A stretch of 64,000 nucleotides of DNA from Clitoria ternatea (GCA_037962975.1 CM075673.1:14802001-14866000); one strand, 5' to 3'. Counted from the first letter of the stretch, positions 33,516 through 45,130 are shown. The notes: a model not told the origin generated them from the letters alone. A program made the numbers and translations.

Positions 33516-34242
33516 GCACCGGCCTTTTAATTTTATACTTTCATTCATAGCCGTGTTCTGGGATCGGCTCCAGCTTTAAAACACTTTGTAACCTGCATAT
33601 TTTCTTATTTTTGAAAATAAAATTCACTATTGCTTTTCTTCAACTGCTTGCGTCGAATGTATGATTGTTGGATAACTTAGTGCTGTACAAAACACTTTAT
33701 TGTTTTCCATGCTTTGCGAATCCGTTCTGTGTGGTTACCTATCTGCTTGAAGCGTACTTATCACACCAGATTAATATAACGAATTGTAACAAAGAAGCGA
33801 CAATTAAGTTAAAGCATACCCTGTCCCCAAGTGTAAGTACATTGGGAAGGGAAATTTTATCTCAAGGATTACCTTTTAACTTCTTAAAAAGATAGAAATG
33901 CTTATCTGTCCTCGAAGATGTAGAGCAGGTACATTAGCGTTCAACCGCTCTGGGGTGGATATTCCACATTTGAGGACGGATATTGCCTTTGAATTTTTGT
34001 ATAGCTTTGGCAAGGGTAAGCTTTACGCCTTTCTCTTGAGGTTCGGTTCGGTCCTGCACCTCAAGTCTTCACACGGTGTTCGGTTCGATCCTACTAACCG
34101 TACTTGGAGTTCGGTGCAATCCTACAATCCAAGCCTTCAACACGGGGTTCGGATCAGGGATAATCCTGAACCTACTGCGCCCGTTACTCGGGGTTCAACG
34201 CGGTTTTCTGTATGAACCGGCCTACTGCGCCCAAGCCTTCGC
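33516..34242. other. Tat 3' UTR with degenerate GGTTCGG words
   Basis: No gene. From about 34035, GGGGTTCGGTTCGATCC-like words appear at irregular spacing and lead into the regular array. Confidence 0.6.
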
Positions 34243-34586
34243 ATGGGGTTCGGTTTGTGGCCTTGAAGAAGGACCAGCCCTACAACCCATGTAGTCTTCG
34301 AATGGGGTTCGGTTTGTGGCCTTGAAAAAGGACCAGCCCTACAACCCATGTAGTCTTCGAATGGGGTTCGGTTTGTGGCCTTGAAAAAGGACCAGCCCTA
34401 CAACCCATGTAGTCTTTGAATGGGGTTCGGTTTGTAGCCTTAAAAAAGGACCAGCCCTACAACCCATGTAGTCTTCGAATGGGGTTCGGTTTGTGGCCTT
34501 GAAAAAGGACCAGCCCTACAACCCATGTAGTCTTCGAATGGGGTTCGGTTTGTGGCCTTGAAAAAGGACCAGCCCTACAACCCATT
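34243..34586. repeat. 59-bp tandem repeat array in the Tat 3' UTR
   Basis: Six units with exact 59-bp spacing (starts at 34243, 34302, 34361, 34420, 34479, 34538), each containing ATGGGGTTCGGTTTGTGGCC and GGACCAGCCCTACAACCCA. Only a few differences separate the units, so the array is younger than the degenerate words beside it. Confidence 0.92.
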
Positions 34587-34843
34587 CCACCTCAAGGAGT
34601 TACATCGTCAGAACACACGATGTGTGATTGAGATCATCCGTCCTGAGGGGTCTTCATCAGTTCCTCGAGGAGTTATATCATCAACTACAGAATTGGTAGT
34701 TGAGTTCATCCGTCCTGAGGTGTATACGTATTAAACTACGGCTATAAATCACAACACATAAGAAACGTGAGAATGATAGGGCGGTTAAAATGTATTCTCA
34801 TTAAAATTGAAAGTACATTACATGAAAAGCGTAGTTGGGGTCA

Positions 34844-34907
34844 TGCCTCGTTAAAACCTTCTTGAGAAAACCCAATGGGAAAAAACTCAAGTAAGGAAAA
34901 AGAGTAC
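34844..34907 (-). ncRNA. conserved hairpin segment after Tat pol
   Basis: Minus-strand 64-nt block starting about 15 bases after the integrase stop. The stem is CTTGAG (34891-34886) with CTCAAG (34866-34861), around T-runs and CCCATTGGG. Flanks GTACTCTTTTTCCTT and AAGGTTTTAACGAGGCA are the same as in the Copia copy at 21250-21314. Four stem pairs differ from that copy by paired changes. Confidence 0.7.
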
Positions 34908-34922
34908 ACGCCGTCTTACCAA

Positions 34923-35714
34923 CTAGCTGTAATAGACACGTAAGTTCTGAGTGTTCCATTTGTTACGGATTGGAGTTCCATCAAGTTCTTCCAATCGGTA
35001 TGACCCTCTTCCAGTCACTTCAGAAACTCTATAAGGACCTTCCCACGTCGGTGCTAGCTTTCCTTGGTAAGCGAATTTATTCCCCACACTTGCCTTTCTC
35101 AAAACAAGATCTCCGGTGTTGAAAGCTCTGTACTGGACACGTTTATTATACCGGAGTGTTGCCTTTGCTTTTATTGCCTGATCTCTGACGAAGGCCTTTT
35201 CCCTCAACTCCTGAAGGACGTCCAGCTCTGATGCCAAATTGGCGTTGTTATCTTCAGCTGAGAAATACTCTACACGAGCTGATCTTGTTTGTAACTCCAC
35301 TGGAATCATCGCCTCAACCCCGTACGTGAGCCGGTATGGGGATTCATTAATTGAAGAATGAGGCGTAGTGCGGTATGCCCATAAAACATGACATAGCTGG
35401 TCAGTCCATCCTCCCTTCGCTTCTCCCAGACGCTTCTTCAACCCCTTTAGCACTTCTCGGTTGGCTACCTCCGCTTGTCCATTGGTTTGGGGGTGTTCAA
35501 CAGATGAAAATATCTGGATTATCCCCAATCCTTCAAGCAAATCTGTGAACTTTTTATCCGTAAACTGGGTGCCGTTGTCAGTCACAATCCGCCCTGGCAC
35601 CCCAAACCGAGCTATGATATTTTGATACACGAAACGTCTTGTTCGTGCAGAAGTGATATGCACTACTGGTTCTGCCTCGATCCACTTGGTGAAGTAGTCT
35701 ACCCCCACGATCAA
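34923..35714 (-). pseudogene. Tat Pol: integrase core and C-terminal part
   Basis: Frame-shifted relative to the rest of pol; the shift lies near 35735. Starts in the integrase core (VDYFTKWIEAEPV), with DNGTQF carrying the second catalytic Asp and QTNGQAEVANREVLKGLKK carrying the Glu. The C-terminal GPYRVSEVTGRGSYRLEELDG module follows. There is no chromodomain. Ends 15 bases before the conserved hairpin. Confidence 0.88.
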
Positions 35715-36088
35715 ATATTTGATACCTCCTGGCGCAGTAGGAACGGACCCAAAATATCAAGACCCCACTGGTAGAACGGCCAAGGCACAGCAGATGAAGA
35801 TAGCTCTTGGGCCGGTGTATGGTGGAGATTGGAGAATTTTTGACAAGCGTCGCACTTCCTCACAAAATCTGCGGAATCCTGCTTCACAGTGGGCCACCAA
35901 TATCCAGCCCTGAGGACTTTTCTCATTAAGCTTCGGCCCCCAGCATAGTGCCCACATTGCCCCTCGTGCACCTCCTCCAAAACCGCTTGAACCTCGTCCT
36001 CTCTTAAACACAAAAGATATGGGACAGAGAATCCCCTTTTGTAGAGAACACCATCGACCATAGTAAAATATGGCAGCTCCCTCTTCAC
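35711..36088 (-). pseudogene. Tat Pol: integrase zinc finger and start of core
   Basis: Has the HHCC finger (HEGQCGHYAGGRSLMRKVLRAG, then CDACQKF) and the first catalytic Asp in WGLDILGPF. Then the frame breaks. It is separated from RNase H by TAG 36104-36106. Confidence 0.85.
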
Positions 36089-36103
36089 TCGTCTCCTCTC
36101 CTT

Positions 36104-36868
36104 CTACTCAGTGGGAAGTTGACCATAAGCTAGATAGCGAATATAGGGAATGACCCAAGAATCCTCATATGGATAGCTCACCATGATAGCGTTCAGAGAA
36201 GGGTACCGAGGTATGCTAGGTGATGTCAAAGTGCTTTGAACCACCGTTGTTGTGCTGCCGGGCTGCTTTGTACTTGCCAATCTAGACAAGATGTCCGCTC
36301 TGGTGTTTTCTTCTCTAGGCACATGCTTGAACTCTAAAACTTCAAATCTTTCCTTCAACTCATTAACACAATTCAAGTACAATTGAAGTTGCGGCTTCTT
36401 TGCCTGGTACTCCCCCTGGATCTGTGAAATCACCAGTTGGGAATCACTGCACAGTGTGACTGCTGATGCTCTGATGTCAATCGCCGCACGGAGACCGGCC
36501 AAGCATGCTTCGTATTCAGCTTGGTTGTTGGAGGTTTTGAAATTGAATCGGAGGGAAATTTCTAGGTGCACACCATCATCACTTTCTACCACCACACCTG
36601 CTCCACAACCTTTGCTGTTCGACGATCCATCAACGTAAATGGTCCAATGCGCTCGAGGGGTGGCCGGGTCCGCCCCAGTCATCTCCACAACAAAATCGGC
36701 CAACACTTGCGCCTTGATGGCTCCTCGAGGCTCATATGAAATTTCAAATTCAGACAGCTCGATAGACCATTTTATCATCCTTCCGGCGAGGTCTGGCTTG
36801 CTGAGCACTGAACGGAGAGGCAAATCCGTTCTCACCAGTACTGGGTGTGCGTGGAAATAGGGCCTCAA
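36104..36868 (-). pseudogene. Tat Pol: second, archaeal-type RNase H
   Basis: After the end of the first RNase H (tether region with LAGRMIKWSIELSEFEISYEP) comes a complete second RNase H: WTIYVDGSSNSKGCGAGVV, NNQAEYEACLAGL, LCSDSQLVISQI and HVPREENTRADILSRLA. The catalytic D-E-D-D residues are visible. This doubled RNase H is a diagnostic trait of the Tat lineage. The frame begins after TAG 36881-36883 and ends at TAG 36104-36106. Confidence 0.88.
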
Positions 36869-36880
36869 CCGTCGTGATGC

Positions 36881-39136
36881 CTACACGACTGCTAGGGCAG
36901 CTTTCTCAATCTTTTGATACCTCCCTTCCGCTCCCTGAAACGTCTTACTAGTGAAGTACACCGGCCTCTGCCCTTCAGGGGTTTCTTTAACCAAGGCCAC
37001 GCCTAGGGCTTCATCAGAGATTGCTAAGTACAAGATCAAAGTCTCGTCGGGGTCAGGCTTAACCAAAATTGGTGGACTCGAGAGAACGGCCTTGAGCTGC
37101 TGGAAGGCTTGTTCTTGCTCCTCTCCCCATTCAAAACTCTTGTGTTTCTTCAACGCCTTATACAAGGGGAGGGACCTGTGCGCCATCTTGGGCATGAAAC
37201 GAGCTAGAGCGGCCACTTTCCCATTCAACGATTGGACCTCCCTCAGGCTCTTAGGGCTCTGCATGTCCAGGATTGCTTGACATTTCCCAGGGTTAGCCTC
37301 AATGACTCGTTGGGTCAGCATGAATCCCAAGAATTTCCCAGCTGGAACGGCAAAGGTGCATTTTAAGGGGTTTAACCTCATGTTGTACTGCCGAAGCCTA
37401 GTGAAAACTTGGCGCAGATCTTCAATGTGGTCTCCTCCAGCGGGCGTTTTGGCTATAATATCATCAATATAAACTTCGACTAGCCTTGTATGCATCCCTT
37501 CAAAGACTTTGTTAATCATGCGCTGATAGGTAGCGCCGGCGTTCTTCAATCCAAAAGGCATGACGGTGTAGCAAAAAACACCGCGGTCATTGATGAAGGC
37601 AGTTTTCTCCTGGTCTCCCTCCCACATCGGAATCTGGTTATACCCCGAATAAGCATCCATGAAACTGAGGTACTGGTAACCAGATGAGTCATCCACTATG
37701 CGATCAATGTTGGGCAGGGGATATGGATCTTTGGGGCAGCAACGGTTAAGATCCACATAATCTGTGCACATTCTCCATTTGCCATTAGCCTTCTGCACCA
37801 TGACCACATTAGAAAGCCAAGATGAGTAGCGTATCTCCCTTATAAAGCCTGCTTTCAACAACTCCTCTATCTGCTCACAAGCCGCCCTTTGCTTCTCCGG
37901 TCCCAACCTCCTCTTCTTCTGGGCCACCGGTCTTGTTTTAGGATACACAGCAAGCTTGTGGCAACAGAAATCAGGGTCCATCCCAGGCATGTCTGCTGCT
38001 GTCCATGTGAAAAGATCTTTGAACTCCTGCAAAAGGGCTAATAAGCGTTGCTCCATAGCAAACTCCAGCTTATCATTGATGTGCGTGACCTTCTCTGGGG
38101 AATCTCCTAAGACAACATCCCTAGAACCACCATCCGGTGTGGGCTTAGAGGGATTGAGTGGATCAATCTTCAATTCCGCTCTGGGGTCCAGATCAATTAG
38201 ACTGACAGACCCTGCCGCTATTCCTCCGTCGTTCAGCTTCCTCTTCTTGTTGAACGTTTCCAACTTGACCATGTTGAGGCTCAGGTTATAACAATATCGA
38301 GTCATCTCCTGATCACCACGGAGAGAGGACACACCATTGTCCTTGTCAATGAATTTGATCAAGAGGTGAGGAGTGGATACAATTGCTTCCATCGCATTCA
38401 GTGTTGGACGGCCTATGATACCGTTGTATGGGGATTCCACGTCAATCACCAGAATTCTTGACTTGACCGTTCTCGCACCAGGCTCTCCTTCAAAAGAAAT
38501 CAGAGTGTCAAGATACCCCTTGGTGGGTTGCTTGGCTCCATTAAACGCTGTGAGTTCTTGTTTGTAGGGTTGTAAATCTGCATCATTGAAACCCATTCGT
38601 TTAAAACAATTATAAAAGATAACATCACAAGAACTTCCCTGATCAACGAGGATCCTCTTGACATCCTTGTTGGCTATGACTGCCACGATAACTACCGCAT
38701 CATCACCTCCTGGAATTGTTGGGCCAAAGTCATCATCAGTAAATGACACCGTCGGAGCGGTCATACCGTCCCTGAAAGGGCGGTTATCCCTCGGTTTGCC
38801 CTGGACAGACAGAATCATCCTGTGGTGATTCTTCTGTGCTGTGATTGATGCTCCTCCTCCCGCAAATCCTCCAGCTATCATCTCAATCACTTCTCGTCTG
38901 CCCTGCCTCTGCAGCTGGGGCATGTTGTTTTGTTGGGCACCTTCAGCAATCACTACTCCCTTCTGCTTCTCAGCTGCAGTGAACTTCCTTGTTGGGTTAC
39001 GTGTATTATCATCTTCGTCATCAGGATCTCTATTCCTTTTTTCCATCCTCTGAGGCTCGTCTACAGGTTTCTCCTTGAACAAATACTGCTTCAGCTTTCC
39101 TTCCCGAAGGAGAGTTTCCACCGTATTCTTTAACAC
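36881..39136 (-). pseudogene. pol: Tat Pol: protease, reverse transcriptase, first RNase H
   Basis: The longest open stretch of the element, 751 codons, in frame with gag upstream. Protease with ILVDQGSSCDVIFY (Gln where most have Ser/Thr) and GIIGRPTLNAME. RT with WLSNVVMVQKANGKWRMCTDY, PKDPYPLPNIDRIVD, FMDAYSGYNQI, PFGLKNAGATYQRM and the catalytic YIDDIIAK. RT connection, then RNase H (LYLAISDEALGVALVKE, RYQKIEKAALAVV). It terminates at TAG 36881-36883 inside the tether. No start codon of its own is needed; it is part of the gag-pol frame. Confidence 0.9.
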
Positions 39137-39187
39137 CTTGCACTCATTAGTGTTGTGTCCTGTCTGTTCATGGAAAGTGCAATACTT

Positions 39188-39475
39188 TCATGGGTTACCA
39201 CCCCTCTTTACTGGGGCTGGTTTTCTTATCCCAAAGACGTTCAAAGTTGGCCAACCAACCTCCCTCATGATTTGTGAGTGCCTGGTGTTCAACGGAGCAT
39301 AGTTATCGAATGATGATACACGCCTATCTCGTGGATGCGGGCGAGTGTTTACAAAGTCTTCTCTAAAGGCATGCTTCTCAGGCCTCACTCTCTCCTTTTC
39401 TCTCCGTGGCTGCTGAGTGGGTGCTGAAGGCTTCATTCTTGTTGCAGTTGCCTCTAGATGCATCTCTATGCCCAC
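39188..39475 (-). pseudogene. Tat Gag, C-terminal segment
   Basis: Lies in the same frame as the N-terminal Gag, between TGA 39494-39496 and TGA 39188-39190. Basic, Arg/Pro-rich. Just downstream, in frame, comes a zinc-knuckle-like CTFHEQTGHNTNEC (about 39140-39185), the usual end of Tat Gag. Confidence 0.75.
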
Positions 39476-39493
39476 GTACTTAGAAGCTTTCCT

Positions 39494-40384
39494 TCAAAAC
39501 TCCTCAAAGGTTGTTGGAGGGCTCTTTGCCAAAGATAGGGCAAAGGCTGAGCCAGGCTGAAGAGCTTCCACCACAATATGAAGTTGTATGGCCTCCGTGA
39601 GGTTGGGGACCAAAGCTGCCTCCTTATAAAACCTTTTCAAGAACTCCTTAAGAGTTTCAGTTTCTCCCTGCCTTATCTGGGCCAGGGTGTGAGAAGTTCT
39701 TGGGATATCCCTAGAGATGAAAAAATGGCTTTCGAATGCAGCAGCCATTTCCTCCCAAGAGTCTATAGATCCTGAGGGTAAGCTTTTAAACCAGCTGAGA
39801 GCCTCCTCCGTCAACGTTCTTGGGAACATTTTGCACATAACATCTTCATCTGCTCCCAAATACATAGCTTCATAAACATAAGCATCCAAATGCTTAGTGG
39901 GGTCAGTTTCTCCATTATACTTCCCTATCGACAGTGGCTGTGTTGTTTGCAGATGTTTCGGGATAACAATGCTCATCAGCCTTTTTGAGAAAGGGACACT
40001 GAGCTTGTATGTCCCTGAAGTCACCACCGCCTGCTCCCTTCTCCTAGTACTGACTCTATCACCAGAGTCTTGCGTCTGCTCTCTCTCTTCATACGTGGGG
40101 ATCTTTGAATACTGGAGGGTTATAGATCTATCCCTCGCTGATGCATGATGAGCATCCTCTGCATGGGATGTTGCCCTGTCCCCAGCTCCTCCTCTCTCCC
40201 GCTTCAACTCCATCAGCTCCTCCCTGATTTGCCTGATAACCTCATCGCGAGGGTCAGGCGTTTGCACTTGCACCATCCTCCGGGTTTGAGTTACAGGGAA
40301 CTCAAAGACGAGTCTTCTTCCAGTCTGTTGATGGGTTACATCCTCCACGTGACCATCAACGAAATCTCTCCCATCACCTTCCAT
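39494..40384 (-). CDS. gag: Tat Gag, N-terminal part
   Basis: ATG at 40382-40384, about 45 bases after the primer binding site. It has a variable N terminus, a coiled stretch (DEVIRQIREELMELKRER), then the Gag core with YNGETDPTKHLDAYVYEAM, ALSWFKSLPSGSIDSWEEM, AFESHFF and LKEFLKRFYKEA. It is cut by TGA 39494-39496, probably from a TGG codon. The truncated 45052 region carries a homologous start, which confirms the ATG. Confidence 0.88.
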   Translation of the reverse strand: MEGDGRDFVDGHVEDVTHQQTGRRLVFEFPVTQTRRMVQVQTPDPRDEVIRQIREELMELKRERGGAGDRATSHAEDAHHASARDRSITLQYSKIPTYEEREQTQDSGDRVSTRRREQAVVTSGTYKLSVPFSKRLMSIVIPKHLQTTQPLSIGKYNGETDPTKHLDAYVYEAMYLGADEDVMCKMFPRTLTEEALSWFKSLPSGSIDSWEEMAAAFESHFFISRDIPRTSHTLAQIRQGETETLKEFLKRFYKEAALVPNLTEAIQLHIVVEALQPGSAFALSLAKSPPTTFEEF

Positions 40385-40427
40385 CGTGACAACCAAACTT
40401 CTGCGAAAATGGGAATAACTCTAACGA

Positions 40428-40445
40428 GTCCCACCGGGCGTGCCA
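40428..40445 (-). other. Tat primer binding site
   Basis: The + strand reads GTCCCACCGGGCGTGCCA, the look of a tRNA 3' end with CCA, separated by one base from the LTR. Nearly the same sequence precedes the truncated relative at 45416-45433. I do not assign the tRNA. Confidence 0.8.
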
Positions 40446-40446
40446 A

Positions 40447-41249
40447 TGAACTGGTCTGGACCGGGGTCTAGGATCCGGTGTGGGACCAGCCACAAGAGTA
40501 TAGGTGTTTTTAGGGTTCGCACACCGGAACAGTGTGTATCCGATGTATTAATCCGGTCTCTCAGTGGGAGAGGCCGGTCTTGTTGTCCTGGAGATCCTTC
40601 ACACCAGCGTTTCGCGTTGCAGGGGGGCGAAAAGTGGTGCCACCTACGAAGATTCTCCGACGCTCAAGTTAGAAGAGTGTAAGAACTCAGTGAATACTCA
40701 AGCGAAGTAATAGTAGAGTGTGAGATAGAACAACGATACCATGCATGTGTATTGAAACGAGCTATTTATAGTTGTACGTGAGAAAATGAGTCGTTGGGTA
40801 CAGGTGGGTCCCTTAGCTCTGATAGCGTGTATATTATGTCAATCAGGGTGGCTCAACTCTCAGAATGTGTCAGGAGGGTAGGTCAATTATCAGAGTACGA
40901 TCCTCTAGGAAGAGGGGAGGATAATCACCTTTTCCGCATAATCTGCTGACACATCCACTTGCTTTCTGAGGCCATTGACGTGACATATTTTGCTACATAC
41001 AGTGTCTTCGTTGATAAGTTATTAGGGGCTCTTATCTTGCTATGACTGAAAAGCCAACAGTTATATAAATGTCCTGTGAAAATGAACAAAGAACCGTTAT
41101 AGAGTAAATAAGTGGGGCAGTAGTGTGATGAGGACGGACGGCCAGACATCGGATATCCGGTGTGGTAATGTTGAACCAGGACACCGGTTTTCCTTATATG
41201 AGGTCACTCTGACATCACAAGAATGGGGGCCGGTATCCAGATTGGATCA
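40447..41249 (-). repeat. Tat element 5' LTR (right copy)
   Basis: 803 bp, TGAACTGGTCTGG to CCAGATTGGATCA, followed by the ATCAT target duplication. Confidence 0.95.
40762..40771 (-). promoter_or_regulatory. TATA box of the Tat 5' LTR
   Basis: CTATAAATAG on the minus strand, in the middle of the LTR. Also present in the 3' LTR near 29692-29701. Confidence 0.6.
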
Positions 41250-41254
41250 ATCAT

Positions 41255-41668
41255 AAAAATCAAACAAAATATTAAATCTTAAATTAACAAATAATAAAAA
41301 TATAAATTGATAGATATGGTGGAGTTGTCTTTCGACTAATAACTAACTTGTAATATAGATAATGTCTCTAAACCCTTTACCATTTCTTTTGTTAAGAGGA
41401 TTACGGGAAAGTCAATTCAATATTTAAGGATAATAATACTAATTTAAATAAACAATGCAAGTTGTCGTGTTTCTAATTTTCGAAAACTTGTATTAGTGGA
41501 ACTTTTTGAATTAATAATAGTTTGTTTCATATTTCTATTTGGTTACAGTAATCTTTATCATGTAATTCAGTTACCATTTTTTCTATTTTTTACTTTTCTT
41601 AGAAAACTCTTTAAAAGAGTTTTCTGATTTTCTTAAAAAATAGAAAATCAGTTTTCCATTTTCCTATA
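41255..41668. other. AT-rich spacer
   Basis: Host DNA between the Tat element and the Ogre-like fragment; nothing recognisable. Confidence 0.6.
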
Positions 41669-43784
41669 TGTCGCGACCGGGATCACGGCGGCACGGCCGA
41701 CCCTCAAAATATTAACACGCGGTTTCGAAAAGAAAACAGGGAGTCGCCACTAATATTTTTTAAGGATAAAATACCAAAAAAACCTTTCGTTAAAGCATTG
41801 GTCATAAAAATGAAATTCCAAATTCGGGAGTCTAATTACAGGTGAGGAAGGTATTAGCACCTCACAACTGTCCATTATAAAACGGTTACCTCAATATGAT
41901 AGCGCGCATTATAATTAGCCCAGAAATTATTTTAATTCTTCAAAAAAAAGAAAGCGTACGAAATGACAAAGTATACAAAAATAAACAAAAATAGACACGA
42001 AATTTTTTAAACATGAGATTAACAGGACGTCTCGTCCAAATTAACCTCGCTCCTCCTTTTTTTTAAAAAAGATATATATATAAAAAACATGAGATTAACA
42101 AGACGTCTCGTCTAAATTAATCTCGCTCCTCCTTTTTTAAAGAGATATAAAAAAATAAGATTAACAGGACGTCTCGTCCAAATTAACCTCGCTCCTCCTT
42201 TTAATAACAAGACAAAAATGCAAATTCTAAAAATTAAATAAAGAAAGATGGGCCCGACAGGAACTGTTTCCTGCTCCTACGTATTCTCGAGCTTTCGAGA
42301 AATCAGGGTTACGTAGTTCTTTGATATAATTTTTTTTGAAAATGTTTGGGTTATCTTTAATTGATTTGATAAAAGAAACTCAGGAGGAAGGAGAAATACA
42401 AGTCGAAGAAGATCGTACGTGTACAAACCTTCAAGGTCTTATTAAGCTGATGTAGGTAAAAATGGTTTCACACGACATTGCTCATAAGATTTTAAGATAC
42501 TTATTCTTAAGAAATATGTATTAAATATTTTTATAAAAGATATATTTAGATTTTAAGTTTAACACAGATAGAGAAACATTTTTAGATTTTTACTATAAAT
42601 AAAACCATTTACTTTCTATTCTTAAGAAAATATCTTAGATTTTAATACTTTTTATTTTAATTTTTACCATAAATAAAAGGTACTCTCATATATTTTTTAA
42701 AAATAAATATTTTTGGAGTTTTGTGACTTTCATTTATTCTTAGCATAGAGTCTATAAAAAAAATTTAACTTATAATAATAATTTTAACATAGCTAAAACT
42801 ATTCGCTTGTTTTCCTTATTCATGAAGTAGAATTTATTTTTATTCTTTCATTAATTCTAAAAAGATGATAATATATTTTTTATTTTTAATTTAACATAAA
42901 TAAAACTTATTTTTTTTATTTTTTTATTTTTTTTTAAAAATACAAATAAAATATATACATTTAAACATTTTAACATAAGTAATAACCATTTATTATTTTT
43001 AGAAATAAACAAAAAAATTTTTTTTAGAAAACAGGTCCCCTTGACCATTTGGGCTTGAAAAATCTGAAGCCCATAAAAGAAAAAAAAAGAATTAAACAAA
43101 TAAACCCAAAAGGGTTTTATTTGAATCAAAAGCTAAAAGAAAGGTAAATATGCATCAGGGGGGCGGTGCATTGGGTGGAAGGAGAGAGAAAGTGAAGTTC
43201 AAGAGAGAGAAAGGGAAAAAGGATGGGAAGTGAGAGAGGGATAAAGAGATTGAGAGAGAGAAAGAGAGTGGACCAACGAAAGAGAGAGGAGCGTCGGTGG
43301 AGGAAGGCCAAGACCGGGCGGTTCTCGGTGGGCGGAGGCCGGCTCGCGGGGTTCGGGGAAGGTGACTGGCGTGGGGTGGTTCTGCTCCAGCGGAGTTGAA
43401 GGAGAAATACCGGTTCTGGTCGGTGTCAGCCCGAGATCAGCGTCGGAGCTTGGTCGGACCTGAAGGGGGGCGGTTTCCGCGTTTCTCTCTTTTTCTTTGC
43501 TGTTGATTTTTTGGTCTTTGTTTTTGAGTTTCTTTTTACTGGTTATTGGTTGTTGCTGTTGGTATTGTAAATTGAGAGGAAGAAGGTGATGGAGGTTGAA
43601 GATGAGATAGATCCCCGGAGAGCTCTTTTTTCGATCCCTGATATGAGGATCAAGTGAGGAAGAAAATGAAGACGATTGGAGGAGTGTCGGGGAACCAATT
43701 CCGGATTCCGAACGGAATTTCCGGAATGGTGTAGGAAATTATTATTTATTTTATTATTATTATATTTAAATAATGGTGTTCACA
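41669..43784 (-). repeat. Ogre-like 3' LTR, first copy
   Basis: About 2.1 kb from TGTCGCGACC to GGTGTTCACA. It holds three units of about 75 bp with ATGAGATTAACA(G/A)GACGTCTCGTC (42013-42200), an A/T-rich centre with long T-runs, and a GA-rich then GC-rich block at 43160-43470. The bases beyond 43784 read, on the minus strand, as a purine tract AAAGAGGGGCAAC. Confidence 0.7.
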
Positions 43785-45130
43785 GTTGCCCCTCTTTACT
43801 TTCTTTTCGCGATAATATGAATGATTCATTCATATCACGAAAAGGAAGTAAAGACGTGAACACCGTCTTGACACTAACAACCTCAAAGAGGTAACAATTT
43901 TTTTTGACAAATAAAAGACCAAAATAATGCCAGCTTTGGCAATAAGAAATACTTAAAAGTACCAACTTTGGCGATGATGACTTAAAGAAGAGCCAACTTT
44001 GGCAAATAGAAAGCTTAAGAGGTGTGATGAAGACTTGAAGAGGTGTCAATTTTGGGAATAAGAAAACCTAAAATGTGTTATGGAAACTTAATAAGAACCA
44101 ACTTCGGCACCGAGAACCTGAAAGTGCTAGAGAAGCTTGAGGAGTTGTCAACTTTGACAATTAGGGAAGATGAACAAGGTTCCAAGTTTGATGACGAAAG
44201 TTAGATCTTTGTCCTGAAAAATGAACAAATCAGAGGATATTTCCTTGATATTGAAATTGGGATAGCCTAGAGAATGATACTTAAAGCTTCAAAGAATAAT
44301 GAATGAAGGGGAATTGTCCCAATGTGTTTGGATTGAAGGATACAGCCTAGGAATGGGTACCTGAAGCTTTTGATAAAAAACAAATGACTCGGGGATGCTC
44401 CTGGCTCAAATTGAGAAATGTGATAGCCTAAGAGTGGGTTCCTGAGGCTTTTGATAGAAAACAAATGATTTAGGGGATGCCCCTGACTCTAATCAAATGA
44501 CTTGGGGGATGCCCCTGGCTCAAATTGAGAAATGAGATAGCCTAGGAGTGGGTTCCTGAGACTTTTTGATAGAAAATAAATGACTTGGGGGGATGCCCCT
44601 GGCTCAAATTGAGAAATGTGATAGCCTAAGAGTGGGTTCCTGAGGCTTTGACAGGAAATAAATGACTTGGGGAATGCCCCTAGCTCAGATTGAAAAATGG
44701 GATAGCCTAGGAGTGGGTTCCTGAAGCTATTTGACAGAAAATGAATGACTTGGGGGGAATGCCCATGGCTCAGATTGAAAAATGGGATAGCCTAGGAGTG
44801 GGTTCCTGAAGCTATTTGACAGAAAATGAATGACTTGGGGGGAATTCCCCTAGCTCAGATTGAAAAATGGGATAGCCTAGGAGTGGGTTCCTGAAGCTTT
44901 TTGACAGAAAATGTGCCTTATTTGACGACTAGAAAGTAGAGGGTGCCTCGTTCGGCGATTGAAGATGAAACATGATGCCAAACTTGGCAATTAGGAAGAA
45001 TGAACAGCATGCCAACTTTGGCAATTGAAGCGAAAGCTTTGTATACCAGTTTTAGTGAAAGAAACTTGAAAGATGCCGACTTTGGCAACTCATGAAAAGA
45101 GACTCAAAAGATGCCATCTTTGGCAACTCA
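43785..45130. repeat. tandem-repeat-rich 3' UTR of the Ogre-like fragment
   Basis: Three blocks: units of about 28-50 bp built on CCAACTTTGGCAA (43930-44170 and 44960-45130), and about seven units of 80-90 bp carrying GACTTGGGGGATGCCCCTGG and AGCCTAGGAGTGGGTTCCTG (44270-44910). No coding potential. Confidence 0.85.

Larger units (their letters stand above)
29376..41249 (-). mobile_element. Ty3/Gypsy element, Tat lineage, with antisense accessory gene
   Basis: Full-length minus-strand element of about 11.9 kb with LTRs of about 800 bp, flanked by ATCAT (29371-29375 and 41250-41254). Order in element direction: LTR, primer binding site, gag, protease, RT, RNase H, a second archaeal-type RNase H, integrase, a conserved hairpin, 59-bp repeats, an antisense accessory gene, polypurine tract, LTR. 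The double RNase H without a chromodomain and the antisense gene are typical of Tat (Retand/Grande-like). The LTRs differ at about 12 positions plus one indel (about 1.5%). Several stops and a frame change disable pol. Confidence 0.93.
41669..45130 (-). mobile_element. truncated Ogre-like Gypsy element, 3' end
   Basis: Homologous to 57264 onward. Left part is an LTR (41669-43784), right part a repeat-rich 3' UTR. No coding remains. The right side ends abruptly at the truncated Tat element. The start TGTCGCGACCGGGATC and the phrases ACAGGGAGTCGCCAC and GGTATTAGCACCTCACAAC are typical of Ogre-like LTRs; orientation is inferred from the purine tract next to the LTR. Confidence 0.72.

Noticed and set aside
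33898..34215. 105-codon frame in the Tat 3' UTR
   Set aside because: Made of degenerate GGTTCGG words of the repeat region; no domain.
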